62,143 nucleotides of DNA from Polaromonas sp. A23 (GCF_002001015.1 NZ_MUNO01000013.1:1-62143), one strand, 5' to 3'; counted from the stretch's first letter, positions 1 to 10,605 are shown. Notes: generated by a model not told the origin, from the sequence alone. Numbers and translations are program-made.

Positions 1-793
1 CCCAGGCCGTTGATTGTGTAGGTCTGTCTTCCAGCAGCGTCGTACAGGTTGAAGGTGAGGTGGTCGTTGTTGGCCAGGTTGGGCACCGGCAGCGCCGCTA
101 CCTTGGTGCCCACTGTGGCGCTCATCGTGGCCAGTTCGCTGGCCGTGAGCGCGCTGCCCGTGATCACGTCCGTGATGCTGCTCGGGCGTGTGCCGTAGCC
201 TATCGTCTGCGCCACCGAGCCGTCGGCGTTGTAGACGATCTCGCTTACTTCGCCCAGGTTGTTCACGCTCGATGTCTGGCGTCCCACGGCGTCGTAGCCG
301 TTGAAGACGACGTGGTCTTTGGTGACATCCACCGTCAGGGGTGTGGTTACCAGTGTGCCGGCAATGTCCTCCGCCGTCGTTGTGCCGCTGATGCCGTTCA
401 TCGGCGTCATGTACTGCACGCTCGCCGCCACCGTCCCGTCGGCGTTGTAGATCGCCTGGCTCACTGACCCCAGGCCGTTGATTGTGTAGGTCTGTCTTCC
501 AGCAGCGTCGTACAGGTTGAAGGTGAGGTGGTCGTTGTTGGCCAGGTTGGGCACCGGCAGCGCCGCTACCTTGGTGCCCACTGTGGCGCTCATCGTGGCC
601 AGTTCGCTGGCCGTGAGCGCGCTGCCCGTGATCACGTCCGTGATGCTGCTCGGGCGTGTGCCGTAGCCTATCGTCTGCGCCACCGAGCCGTCGGCGTTGT
701 AGACGATCTCGCTTACTTCGCCCAGGTTGTTCACGCTCGATGTCTGGCGTCCCACGGCGTCGTAGCCGTTGAAGACGACGTGGTCTTTGGTGA
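1..793. repeat. 468-bp tandem duplication inside the YD-repeat gene
   Basis: Bases 1-325 are identical to bases 469-793, a period of 468 bp or 156 codons. Identity stops at 326/794, where the two copies diverge. The frame is kept, so the duplication adds one module of YD repeats to the protein. The left boundary is unknown because the window starts inside the repeat. Confidence 0.95.
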
Positions 794-3700
794 GGTCCAC
801 CGTCAAACTGGCCGCGGCCGTGCTCAATGCATTGCCCAGCGCCCGCAACCCTGATGCGGAGATGGACGTGCTGCCCATATTGGCAGTATCGGTGATGCTG
901 GAGGGGCGGCTGGCGTACTGAACACTCGCGGCCAGCGTGCTGTCGGCGTTGTAGATGTTCTGGCTGACCTCGCCCAGGCCGTTGATGCTGAAGGTCTGGC
1001 GACCCGCCGCGTCATAGACGTTGAAGACGACCTTGTCACGGGTCATGTCCAGCAGCAGGGAGCCTGTCTTCATGGCTATCATCATGTCGGTCGTCAGCGT
1101 CGCAAAGTCCTGTGACGAGAGCGTCTGGCCAGTCATATTGTTCAGGCCACTGATCCGATCGACCAACTGGACGCTGTAGGCCACCGTGCCGTCCGCGTTG
1201 TAGGCGCGCCTGACCTGCTCGCCCAGGCCGTTGGCGCTGCGCGTGAGCCGCCCGGCCGCGTCATAGACGTTGAAGCTGACATGGTCGCGGGTCATGTCCA
1301 CCGTCAGCGCCTCGACCGCGGTACGCACCGCATCCTGGGTGGCGGTATTGAGGTCGCCCACACTGACGGTGGACAAGAACTCGACGCTCACAGCCAGCGT
1401 GCCGTCGCCGTTGTAGACGAACTTGCTCACCTCGCCCAGCGCGTTGACGCTGTAGGTACGCCGCCCGTCCTTGTCGTACAGGTACTGCACCACATGGTCG
1501 CGCGTGCTGTCCTTGACCAAGGCCACTGCAAGGCGTGCAGTGATATCTGCCTCGGTCGGTACCGCTGGGAAGGCCGGGAAGACCCCACCCGTCAGGGAGT
1601 TCGCATACACCACCTGCTTGATGACGCGCCCATTGGCGTCGTACTCCGTCTGCATCAAGCCGCCGGTAGCATCCAGCACATAGGTCTGCCGGTTCGAGCC
1701 GTCGTAGTAGTAGCGCGTTACATTGCCCAGCTCGTCGGTCCGGGTGCTGACGTTGCCGTTGGCGTCAAAGCTGTACTTGGTGGTGAGGTTCAGGCCGGCC
1801 GGATCGACGTGCTCCTCGATGCGCCGCCCCAGGTTGTCGTACACATAGCTCACCGTGTGCGCCGCGGTGGTGCCGAAGGCCTCGGTGGCCGAGATGGTCT
1901 GGCCATCGGCGTTGTAGCTGTAGGTGGTTCTGAGGTTCAGCCCGGTCGGGTCTACCGCGATCTGCGTGACCTGTCCTTTGGCGTCGTAAGTCGTCTGCGT
2001 GACCACGCCCTGGGCGTTGGTCGTGGTCAGCACGCGGCCCTGGCCGTCGTAGCTGGCACGGCTGGTGAGGTTCAGCCCCTTGAAGTTGGCGTCCGTGAAC
2101 GGGTCCACGGTCTGCGTGATCACCCGGCTGGCCGCGTCGTACTGGAACGTTGTGACCGTGCCCTTGGCGTTGGTCGTGCTGATCAGCCGGTCTGCATTGT
2201 CATACGCCTGCGTGGTCGTGAGGTTCAGACTGCCCGCACCCTCGACCGTGCTGGTCAGGTTGCCGTCTTTGTCGTACTCGTAGGTGCTCGTGTTGCCGCT
2301 GCCGTCCACCACCGAGACGCTCTGGCCGTGGCGGTTCATGCTGGTGGTGACCTGAACACCCTCGGCGCTGGTCATGGTGAACTGCCGGCTCGTGTCGTTG
2401 TAGACGTAGGTCGCCACCTGATTGGTCAGCGCATCCTCTTGCGTGAGCACGCGCCCCAGCGCGTCGTACGTCATCGTGGTCGTGCCGCTGGGGTCGATGC
2501 TGGTGAGCGTGCGCCCCAGCCGGTCGTAGGTGGCGCTTCGGGTATTGCCGTTGGCATCCGTGGTCTGCGTCACACGCCCGAACGCGTCGTAGACCGTGCT
2601 GCTGGTCTGCTTGATGCCGGTGTAGGCGCCGTTGTCGGTGTCAAGCACGCTCTTGACCAGCTGGCCGCGGCGGTCGTAGGTGAACGCATCGAGGCTGCGG
2701 GTAGAGGTGTTGCTCGCGCCCGCTACATTGACCACCGGGCGGTCGCGCCCGATCAGGTTGCCGAAGGCGTTGTAGGTGCTGCTGGTGGTGTAGGTCGCGC
2801 TCGCGCTCAACGTCTCAAGCGCATCCTTGATCGCGCCGCGCAGGGTGTAGTTGAAGCTGCTGTGGTAGTCCACAGCCTGGTTAGCTATGGCATTGACCGC
2901 GGTGGTCAGCGCGGCCGTCGCCACGCCGCCGTTGATGGCGTATTTGTTGCTGTAGACGGCGTTGCCAGAGTCGGTGTTTAAGGCCTTTTGCAGCCAGAGC
3001 GTCGTCACCTCGCCCGCAGCGCTGATGTCGATCCCCGGCACCATGGCGGGGTCAATCGCATTGGCGCTGGATTCGACCAGCGCAGCGGCCACCCAAGCGC
3101 CGTTGGTGTAACGGCTCACGTACAGGTTGTTGATCTTGACAAACGCTATAGCCACTTGACCCGCGTCGTTGATGCTGACCACAGGACTGCTCACCGCCGC
3201 ATTCGCCGTGCTGGAGATGACGCCACCAAGACCCCAGCCCGTCGCGGGGGTATAAACCACCGCGATGGCCGCATTGATGCCAGAGACTTGGGTCAGGCAG
3301 GTCACCACGGCGTTGCCGTTGCTGCTGATGGCCAGGTTCAGGGGTGTGGCGTTGACTGCTTCGGCATAAAGCTGCTTGGGCGCGCTCCAGCTGCCACCAC
3401 CGACCTGAGAGTATGTACTACCGTAGAGTTTGCCATTTTGAATGAACACGGCCACACCGTTGCCGTTGCCATCGAACTTGATCTGCGCGGCTGTGACCGC
3501 CACCGTGGTGTCGCTTTCGAACGTTGTGCTGCTTGCAAGAACATCCCACGTCCCGTCTGCCACGCTGTAGCGTGAGTAGCACAGGCTATTGACCGTCTCG
3601 CCAATGCCCTTTTGTAGCCACACTACCACCGCGTTGCCCACGGCGTCGATGGACACACTAGGCACCATCGTTGTTGCGATGGGATCGTTGTTACCTATCA

Positions 3701-6700
3701 AGACAGAATCATCGACATTCTTCGCGGTCCCCCATGCCGTGCCGCTCCAGATGTTGGTCAGCAGGTTGTTGCGCGTGTCGTCGCTCTGCACAAAGGCCAC
3801 CACCGCCTGCCCCGCATCATTGATGCTGCCCACGGGGTTGTACACGGCTGTGCTGTCCGGCGACACCTTCTTGGCGATTCCCCAGCCTGTGGCCAGCGAG
3901 TACACCACAGCCGCCGCCAGATTGTTGGCGCCGCCATTGCGCAGATACGTCACCAGGCCGTTGCCGTTGGCGCTGACCGACAGGCTGGGGGTACCGCTGA
4001 CGGCAGTATCGAGCTGCTGCGCTGTGCTCCAGCTGTTGGTAGCTACCGAATAGATGCTGCCGTACAGCGTGCCATTCTGTACATACACCGCCAGGCCGTT
4101 GCCGTATTTGTCAAACGCCGTGCTCGTGGCTGTGGCGTTGGTCGTGCTCGTGGCTGTGTCCAAGTTGAGCTGGCTTTGCGTGCCCCAGGCCCCCTGCACA
4201 GCGATGCGGTTGGTGTAGCTCAAGGTATCGCTCACCTGCCCAAACGCGTTGTAACGTGTCTCGCTCACCTCGCCGATGCTGTTGACCGTGTAACGCAAGC
4301 GCCCATCGGCGTCGTAGTAGTACAGCGTCTTGTTGCCGTTCTCATCCGTGGCCGACGTCATGCGCCCGTCCAGATCGTAGGTGTACAGCGTGCTGTTTTG
4401 CGCCCATACCGCGTCAATCTTTGTCTGCGTTGGCGAGGCCATCGTCGCAATCAAATCGCCGCCCTTGGCCGTGAGTTTTTGGATGACCCGACCTTGTGTG
4501 TCGTACCGTGTCAGGTAGTAGCGCACATCACCTGCATCCATACGGCCAGTACTCTCCCAGCCCAGCTCGCTTTGGATCAACTGGCCTACATTGTTGTAGA
4601 TGTAGTAGTTCGTCGTACCCGAAAGACTCGACGTCACTGTCTTGACTTCGTTCGCACCGGTGTAGGTGGTCACCGTCACGTCGTCGTTGGGATGCACCGT
4701 CGTCGGCGCCGTATTCGTGGAAGGCGTCGTGCTCGGGGTGAAGAATCGCTTGACGCTGGTCTGGTTGCCCGCTGAGTCGTAGCCGTACTTGGTGTAATAG
4801 CCCTCGGCGTCCACGCTGGCGTCGAGCTGACCTTTGGTGTCGTAAAAGTAGTATTCGTGTTGGTCGTTGAGAGCATTCGTACCCACCCCGCCCGCCGTGG
4901 TCGCACCTTTGAGCGCTGCAAAACTCCCGCTATCGCGCAGGTACCCCGCAACGGCGTTTGCATAGCGAATTGTGTGCGTCAACTCCGCCGCAGCGTTGTA
5001 CTGGTTTTCTGTCAAATACCCTTCGGCGTCCAGCGAACCTACAACCAAGCCCGCGTTGTCGTAAAAAAGGCGGCTGTGCCGGTCATCGCCCGAGACCCGG
5101 ATCAGCGCGGTGATGTTCGCCGGCGTGGGCGTGGCCGGGATGGCAATGGCCGTGGCATACGCCATGGTGTCGGTCAGACGCCCCGCACCGTCGTAGAAAT
5201 TCTGCGTGACATAGCCTTGCGTGGCGTCCGTGTCGGTGGTGGTGATCATCATCACCAGTTGGTTCGCTGCGTCATAGACCTTGCGCACCACACGGTCTTT
5301 GCTCGCATCGGCCGTGCTGCCGGTCGTGCCGTTGGTGGTCAGCAGGGTCGATACCGCCGGGTTGAGCGGCACACTCCCACTGACCAGCAAGGCCAGCTGC
5401 GCCGTGGTCAGCAGCGTCGCATAACCAATGGTCTGCACGACCTTGCTGTCCTGGTCGTAACGCAGCTCTGTGAGCGCGCCCATGGCGTCTACCGTGGCCA
5501 CCACGCGACCTGCCGCGTCATAGATGACGTAGCTCTTGTAGCCCAGTGGGTCGGTGGTGATGCACAGCCGCCCATCGGCGTCGTAGGCGTAGGTCGTGGT
5601 GCCCAGTGCTTTGGTGCCGTCAGCCTGTGCGGTGCTGATCAGCAAGCCACGCTTGTCGTACACGTTGGTCGTGGCCAAACCATTGGCCAAGGTGGTCGTG
5701 ACCTTGTTGTTGGCGTCGTCATAGACGGTATTCAGAACTGAACGCACCTCGCCGCCTTGGATCCACTGGCTTTGTGTCCGCAGTCGACCCAGACCGTCGT
5801 AGGTATAGGTGGTCGCATAGGCTATGCTGGTGTCCGTGCCATTGGCGCCCGTCCCGCGGCCGTCTACGGTTTGCAATAACTGCCCACGCTGGTCGTAGAC
5901 GAACCAGGTGACGGTCGCGTTGCCACCGCTAGCATCACCTACTGGCTTGCCGGTGGAGTTGTCGGGCTCCAGTTTGATCTTGTCCCACACGGTGGTTTTC
6001 AGGACGTTGCCACGAAAGTCGTAGTCGTAGTCGGTGCGCTCCACGCTGGTCTGACCCTGGGTCCAGGTGGATAGGTTCGCTTCGCTGGAGCCGGCAGCGG
6101 TGTAGGTGCTGTCGGTGTACTGCAAGGTCGCGGCCAACGTGCCATTGGCGTTGTTGTACTGCGATTCAGTCACACGCCCTGTCGCAGAGATCACAAAGCG
6201 CAGGTGGCTCTCACTGTCGTAGACATAACGCGTGGTTACCGGCAGTGTTGCCTGTGCTGCGCCCGCACCGTCAATGTCCGGGCTCAAGTAATGTGTTTCA
6301 GAAAGAATTTGGTTCGTGCTGGTGTCATAGGTGTACGCCACCGTGTTACCCACCGCGTCACGACGGGTCAACAGATTGTTGTTGGTGGTGTCATAGGTGA
6401 AGGCGGTGATGTTGCCATTGCCGTCAATCACTTCGATGACGTTGTTATTGCTGTCGTACACGTAGCTGGTGCTCAGACGCCCCCCACCTACGGTGGGGCT
6501 CAGAACCTGGCGCAGCAAGCCTTTGGTGTCGGAGAAATAGGTGGTCGTGAGCCCAAGGGGATCGACTACATTCAGCCGAGTGCCCGCAACCGATGCGCTG
6601 TAGTCCAACTGCGTCGGGACGATGATTGTTTTGCCCGAGGTGGGCAATGCAATGTTGCCCAGCGCCGCCTGCAGCGCCGCTCCCGCGTCTGTATTGTTGT

Positions 6701-9467
6701 GGCTGCTGCCGTACAAGGTGCCGGCCAAGGCCGCCCAGCTCGCCGGGGTGCTGGTCAGCTTGTAGGTCTTGCCGCTGTCGTTGTTGTAGCGGGCGCTGTA
6801 CACGCTCTCGCCCGCCTCGCCCGAGGCCGTCTTTTGCGCCCACATGGCGTGGATGTCGCCCATCGCATCAATGGCCACCCAGGGTTGCTGGCTGTTGGGC
6901 GCGGCAACCGGGTTGGCCTCCACCGCCGTGGGCGTACTCTGCCACGCGCCATTGACGTAGCGGTTGACGTAGACGTGGTCGGCCGTACCATTGTTCTGCA
7001 CAAAGGTCACCGCCGCTTGCCCCGCATCATTGATGCTGCCAATCGGGTCGTACACCGCACCCGTCACGTTACTGACTGTGCGTTGTGCACCCCAAACCCC
7101 ATTCCAAATGCGCGCCACGACAAGGTTGGAGCTGATCCAGGTAAATAACGTTTGGCCCGTGTTATTGATGCTCACACTCGGCGTACCCGTGGCCCCCGCC
7201 CCCAAAGATTGCGGTCCTTCCCACGTGTCATTGGCCAGCGAATAAAAGTTGGCGTACAAGGTGCCGTTGGTGATGAAAGCCAGACTGGCATCACCATTGG
7301 CGTCCATGGCGATTTGGGGGGCAGTGATCGCAGTGGTGACGTTTTCTAAAGCGGAGCTGTTTGGCGTGCTCCAACTTCCCGCTATGGCGTCGTACCTGGC
7401 GTAATACAAACTCTCACCCGCATCGTTGGAGGCTACCTTTTGCGCCCACACCACGATCGCGTTACCTGAGCCATCCATCCCAATGCCGGGACTTGTGACC
7501 GCATTGGTGTTGGCCCCACCAAGATCGTCCACCGCCACCGCAGCCGTCCAGACGCTGCCGTCATACGTGCGCAGCATGAGGTTGCCGTCTTGCACAAACC
7601 CCACAACCACTGTGCCGTTGTCGTTGATGGCACCGACCGGGGTTGTCACCGCAGCCGCAACGTTTTCTAGCAAAACCGGACTGGCATCCGCCCATGCTCC
7701 ATTGATGTAGCGCCGTCCGTACAAATTGTTGCCCTGCACCCAGCTCACAAATGCGTTGCCGTTGGCGCTCACTGACAGGCTGGGGATACCGGGGTTGCCC
7801 GAATTGCTGCCATCAATGGCTACGGGCGTTGTCCAACTGTCTGTGACCTTGGTGTAAAAGCTCACCATGAGATCCGCGCCGCGATCAAACACGGCGATGC
7901 CGTTGCCCTTGCTATCAAATTCGGTCTTGGGGTTGGTCCCTAGAGTAGAAGCACCATCTTGATTTGTCCCTGTCTTCAAACCGTCAAGAATGTAGGGGCC
8001 AGGCGCGTCGGTGGGAACGTTCAGAGACAGCGTGATCTGTAAATCTGAGTAGCTGAGGGTGGACAGTTTGTTCCTCACGTCATTAGGCAAGGTAAACGAT
8101 ATCGTGTTGAAGGCACCCAGTTGAACGTTGTTAGTCAGTTCGACCTGTCCAATAAATTGGTCATTGATGCCCAACGAAGGGGCATTAATGAACAACTGCG
8201 TTTGGCCCAACCAATACGGGTTCGGTTGGGCAGCCGGCACAAAAAGCCGATAACTGAGTTGTGATCCCACTGTACCCAGGGAACTAAGAGACGAACTGGT
8301 AATGCGCACGTAGCCGCCGCCGTTATATGCGACGGCTGTTGTGCCTTGGTCATGAACGCTGCTTTCCGTCAGCGAGCCCATGGATGAGGACCATCCATTG
8401 ACGTCTTCGAAACCAAGAATGACGGAGTTGGGATCAATCAACGTCGCAGCATCCCAGCCGGGTGTGACGGTGGTCAGGCCTGCCGTGGGCGCCGCGCTCA
8501 CGGGTACCGTCACCGAGGTTGCGGTGTACGTCAGCGTGGTGATCTTGCCCGCGCCATCGGTGCAGGTCTTGAGTTTGCCGATATCCGGCGCTGTGGTGTA
8601 GTAAGCAAAACTAATCGTGGTGCCATCACCCTGCGTGATCGAGGCCACGCGTTTGCTGGCGCCGTCATACTTGTAGGTGGTGGTGTAGACCTTGTTGTCT
8701 GTGATCGAATTGTCTTCCGGCGATAAATCAACCTTGACCGTATCTAACCTGTTCGAGCCATCGTAGGTGTAGTGCACCACTGTCTGTTTGGTGGTGCCAT
8801 CCGGTTGGTAAACCTCTATCCTTTGCAGATTGTTGCCTGTATAGATGAGCTTGGTCGTTTGACCAGAGGGATCGACAACCTGGGTGAGCAGACTCCCCGT
8901 ATAGCTGTAACGGCTGCTGTTCCCGTCTTTGTCAGCTTCACTTCGAATATTGCCGGCGGTCCCGCTCCAGTCGTAACTCTCGGTCATCCGGCTGCTGCCG
9001 TCGGTCCACACCCATTTTTTGTCCGCGGCCGCCGCGCTGTCGTACACCAGCGTGTCCGTCGCGCCGCTTCCGTCAAAACTGCTGTACGTCGATACCGTTC
9101 CCACTTTGCTTACAAAACTGTAGACAAGCTCGGCGCCATCCTGGAATACCTTCATCACCGTCGAGCCCGCATTGCCCAGCGTGCCCTGGACGTTGTAGAC
9201 CTTGCGGTACACGCCCGCACGCCAACCGTCATTGTTATCACCATCAGTCAGACCCAGCGAGTTGTAGGTCCGCAAGAGGTTGGTATCGATCCCCAGACCA
9301 GCGACAAACTCGTCCTGAGCGCGGATCACCACATTGCCCGTCGCACCGTTGATGTACACCCCGTCCGATTGACCCGCTCGACCAACCAGCGGATTTCCGC
9401 CCGTCCCCAGCAAATCCGCCGAGGTGTTGATCAGTCCCAATCCGCTTCCAGTGATGATGCTTGTCAT
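1..9467 (-). CDS. Giant YD/RHS-repeat protein, 3' end outside window
   Basis: An uninterrupted minus-strand reading frame runs from the ATG at 9465-9467 to the window edge (at least 3155 codons, no stop), and start and left edge are in the same frame. The N-terminus (MTSIITGSGLG) has no classical signal peptide. Most of the protein consists of RHS/YD repeats of the type YDAAGRQT, YNADGTVA and TYDALGR. Two blocks, about residues 515-900 and 1780-2170, instead carry repeated strands such as SANGNAFVSWVQ and DGSGNAIVVWAQK, which look like beta-propeller (FG-GAP/VCBS-like) blades. Families with this design are large surface or secreted adhesins or polymorphic toxins, whose activity usually sits in the C-terminus, missing here. 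It is transcribed away from the TPR gene at 10107. The SD before the ATG is weak. The class is confident; function, export route and total length are unknown. Confidence 0.85.
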   Translation of the reverse strand, partial: MTSIITGSGLGLINTSADLLGTGGNPLVGRAGQSDGVYINGATGNVVIRAQDEFVAGLGIDTNLLRTYNSLGLTDGDNNDGWRAGVYRKVYNVQGTLGNAGSTVMKVFQDGAELVYSFVSKVGTVSTYSSFDGSGATDTLVYDSAAAADKKWVWTDGSSRMTESYDWSGTAGNIRSEADKDGNSSRYSYTGSLLTQVVDPSGQTTKLIYTGNNLQRIEVYQPDGTTKQTVVHYTYDGSNRLDTVKVDLSPEDNSITDNKVYTTTYKYDGASKRVASITQGDGTTISFAYYTTAPDIGKLKTCTDGAGKITTLTYTATSVTVPVSAAPTAGLTTVTPGWDAATLIDPNSVILGFEDVNGWSSSMGSLTESSVHDQGTTAVAYNGGGYVRITSSSLSSLGTVGSQLSYRLFVPAAQPNPYWLGQTQLFINAPSLGINDQFIGQVELTNNVQLGAFNTISFTLPNDVRNKLSTLSYSDLQITLSLNVPTDAPGPYILDGLKTGTNQDGASTLGTNPKTEFDSKGNGIAVFDRGADLMVSFYTKVTDSWTTPVAIDGSNSGNPGIPSLSVSANGNAFVSWVQGNNLYGRRYINGAWADASPVLLENVAAAVTTPVGAINDNGTVVVGFVQDGNLMLRTYDGSVWTAAVAVDDLGGANTNAVTSPGIGMDGSGNAIVVWAQKVASNDAGESLYYARYDAIAGSWSTPNSSALENVTTAITAPQIAMDANGDASLAFITNGTLYANFYSLANDTWEGPQSLGAGATGTPSVSINNTGQTLFTWISSNLVVARIWNGVWGAQRTVSNVTGAVYDPIGSINDAGQAAVTFVQNNGTADHVYVNRYVNGAWQSTPTAVEANPVAAPNSQQPWVAIDAMGDIHAMWAQKTASGEAGESVYSARYNNDSGKTYKLTSTPASWAALAGTLYGSSHNNTDAGAALQAALGNIALPTSGKTIIVPTQLDYSASVAGTRLNVVDPLGLTTTYFSDTKGLLRQVLSPTVGGGRLSTSYVYDSNNNVIEVIDGNGNITAFTYDTTNNNLLTRRDAVGNTVAYTYDTSTNQILSETHYLSPDIDGAGAAQATLPVTTRYVYDSESHLRFVISATGRVTESQYNNANGTLAATLQYTDSTYTAAGSSEANLSTWTQGQTSVERTDYDYDFRGNVLKTTVWDKIKLEPDNSTGKPVGDASGGNATVTWFVYDQRGQLLQTVDGRGTGANGTDTSIAYATTYTYDGLGRLRTQSQWIQGGEVRSVLNTVYDDANNKVTTTLANGLATTNVYDKRGLLISTAQADGTKALGTTTYAYDADGRLCITTDPLGYKSYVIYDAAGRVVATVDAMGALTELRYDQDSKVVQTIGYATLLTTAQLALLVSGSVPLNPAVSTLLTTNGTTGSTADASKDRVVRKVYDAANQLVMMITTTDTDATQGYVTQNFYDGAGRLTDTMAYATAIAIPATPTPANITALIRVSGDDRHSRLFYDNAGLVVGSLDAEGYLTENQYNAAAELTHTIRYANAVAGYLRDSGSFAALKGATTAGGVGTNALNDQHEYYFYDTKGQLDASVDAEGYYTKYGYDSAGNQTSVKRFFTPSTTPSTNTAPTTVHPNDDVTVTTYTGANEVKTVTSSLSGTTNYYIYNNVGQLIQSELGWESTGRMDAGDVRYYLTRYDTQGRVIQKLTAKGGDLIATMASPTQTKIDAVWAQNSTLYTYDLDGRMTSATDENGNKTLYYYDADGRLRYTVNSIGEVSETRYNAFGQVSDTLSYTNRIAVQGAWGTQSQLNLDTATSTTNATATSTAFDKYGNGLAVYVQNGTLYGSIYSVATNSWSTAQQLDTAVSGTPSLSVSANGNGLVTYLRNGGANNLAAAVVYSLATGWGIAKKVSPDSTAVYNPVGSINDAGQAVVAFVQSDDTRNNLLTNIWSGTAWGTAKNVDDSVLIGNNDPIATTMVPSVSIDAVGNAVVVWLQKGIGETVNSLCYSRYSVADGTWDVLASSTTFESDTTVAVTAAQIKFDGNGNGVAVFIQNGKLYGSTYSQVGGGSWSAPKQLYAEAVNATPLNLAISSNGNAVVTCLTQVSGINAAIAVVYTPATGWGLGGVISSTANAAVSSPVVSINDAGQVAIAFVKINNLYVSRYTNGAWVAAALVESSANAIDPAMVPGIDISAAGEVTTLWLQKALNTDSGNAVYSNKYAINGGVATAALTTAVNAIANQAVDYHSSFNYTLRGAIKDALETLSASATYTTSSTYNAFGNLIGRDRPVVNVAGASNTSTRSLDAFTYDRRGQLVKSVLDTDNGAYTGIKQTSSTVYDAFGRVTQTTDANGNTRSATYDRLGRTLTSIDPSGTTTMTYDALGRVLTQEDALTNQVATYVYNDTSRQFTMTSAEGVQVTTSMNRHGQSVSVVDGSGNTSTYEYDKDGNLTSTVEGAGSLNLTTTQAYDNADRLISTTNAKGTVTTFQYDAASRVITQTVDPFTDANFKGLNLTSRASYDGQGRVLTTTNAQGVVTQTTYDAKGQVTQIAVDPTGLNLRTTYSYNADGQTISATEAFGTTAAHTVSYVYDNLGRRIEEHVDPAGLNLTTKYSFDANGNVSTRTDELGNVTRYYYDGSNRQTYVLDATGGLMQTEYDANGRVIKQVVYANSLTGGVFPAFPAVPTEADITARLAVALVKDSTRDHVVQYLYDKDGRRTYSVNALGEVSKFVYNGDGTLAVSVEFLSTVSVGDLNTATQDAVRTAVEALTVDMTRDHVSFNVYDAAGRLTRSANGLGEQVRRAYNADGTVAYSVQLVDRISGLNNMTGQTLSSQDFATLTTDMMIAMKTGSLLLDMTRDKVVFNVYDAAGRQTFSINGLGEVSQNIYNADSTLAASVQYASRPSSITDTANMGSTSISASGLRALGNALSTAAASLTVDLTKDHVVFNGYDAVGRQTSSVNNLGEVSEIVYNADGSVAQTIGYGTRPSSITDVITGSALTASELATMSATVGTKVAALPVPNLANNDHLTFNLYDAAGRQTYTINGLGSVSQAIYNADGTVAASVQYMTPMNGISGTTTAEDIAGTLVTTPLTVDVTKDHVVFNGYDAVGRQTSSVNNLGEVSEIVYNADGSVAQTIGYGTRPSSITDVITGSALTASELATMSATVGTKVAALPVPNLANNDHLTFNLYDAAGRQTYTINGL

Positions 9468-10106
9468 GCTTAGTCTTTCGGTGTGCTCGCGTTTTTAGAG
9501 TCTTTATCTGCTCGCGAATACTTATTCGCTCGGCAGCTTGCGCCTATTTCGTGCAAGAAACCCTATCTCAGCAATACATCCAGACATTTCTGAAAGGGTT
9601 TAGCTTTTAAGGTAAGTGTTTACCCTAGACCCTGGGAAGACGCGTGATTAATAAGGACTGAGCTCTCAGCGCTGGCGAGATCAAAGTTAAGGGTTACATC
9701 GCGGCGGGCGACACACCGCAATGCACGGGCAGGCCGTTTTAAATGGGCTGGCTATTTTCTGGAGGCGCTTTTAAAATAGAAAAGGCTCGTAGGCCAAGTA
9801 AATAGAGCGCCATCAGCCCCTAAAAATATAGCGCTTGGCTTATTCTTGCGGTTGTAGGGCCGATTACTTTATGAGAGCAAGGCCCATCGCATTGAGTAAA
9901 TGCCGTCACCCCATCATGCTGCTGGCGTTGTTCAGTGCATGTCACCCTAAAGAAGTCAAAAATCGATTTACAAACGTGCATCGTCATGGCGCACAGTCGC
10001 GTGTTTAAATCTAAAACCGATATTCAGAATCGATGGGATGGGGTACGGGCGCCACGTTGCCGCTACCAAACAGCGGACTGCCGGCTAAGGCCTGTTAACT
10101 ATTTAT
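9468..10106. other. Intergenic region between divergent YD and TPR genes
   Basis: This 640-bp AT-richer stretch separates two divergent genes and must hold both promoters, but I see no convincing -35/-10 pair. A plus-strand frame at 9871-10008 (45 codons) starts MRARPIALSK and contains LLALFSAC, a lipoprotein-signal-like stretch. It lacks a clear ribosome binding site and any recognisable mature domain, so it may be a remnant or chance. A palindrome-rich patch lies around 9740-9840. Confidence 0.4.
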
Positions 10107-10592
10107 ATGAAAAATAAGCCCACAACCGAAACCAGCTTCGACGAGAACGAAACCCTCGGACTCGCGATCACATGCATTGAAGATTGCGATTTCGGCAATG
10201 CGATGGCGCACCTGAAAGTTGTTCTGGATCACAATCCTCAACACGAAATTGCCACCGGCATGCTGGCCGCGCTCTATTCCGACCTCAAGATGACAGCGCG
10301 CGCAGCAGAATATTTTCAGCGCGTTCTTGCGATTAATCCGGAAAATCCGCTGGCACATGTCCAAATGGGTTTGCTACAGTTCTCGAATCAACAGCCACAA
10401 GACGCGCTCAATTCTTGGAAAACTTGCCTTGAAGATCCCAACGATTTTCTGCTGAACTTTTATAGCGGTCTGGCATTATTGCAACTAGGGCGTTCAGATG
10501 AGGCACGGTCCCTGTTTGATATAGCTGCACAGCGCATGCCAGAAGACCACTGGCTACAGCCTCAATTGCAAGACTTACTTAAAATTATTTAG
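10107..10592 (+). CDS. Small TPR protein, chaperone-like
   Basis: A 161-aa protein made of TPR-like helical hairpins, with repeats such as AAEYFQRVLAINPENPLAHV and ALLQLGRSDEARSLFD. There is no signal peptide or membrane segment, so it should be cytoplasmic. Length and repeat number resemble the class II chaperones (SycD/LcrH type) of type III secretion systems, but TPR similarity alone is weak evidence. The ATG has no good SD sequence. It is followed after 13 bp by a second TPR gene, probably in the same operon. It belongs to a group of TPR genes that flank the flagellar locus. Confidence 0.75.
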   Translation: MKNKPTTETSFDENETLGLAITCIEDCDFGNAMAHLKVVLDHNPQHEIATGMLAALYSDLKMTARAAEYFQRVLAINPENPLAHVQMGLLQFSNQQPQDALNSWKTCLEDPNDFLLNFYSGLALLQLGRSDEARSLFDIAAQRMPEDHWLQPQLQDLLKII

Positions 10593-10605
10593 CAGGATTA
10601 GTTCA

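Noticed and set aside
1..793. CRISPR or iteron array
   Set aside because: The repeat is 468 bp long, has no spacers and is in frame within a coding sequence.
1281..2981. A 566-codon plus-strand open frame
   Set aside because: It is antisense to the YD-repeat gene. Its translation is Val/Arg/His-rich without motifs, while the opposite strand gives clean YD repeats in one continuous frame.
9871..10008. Small lipoprotein gene between the YD and TPR genes
   Set aside because: The LLALFSAC stretch is suggestive, but there is no ribosome site, the N-region is atypical and the mature part is only about 20 residues. Mentioned only within the intergenic entry.
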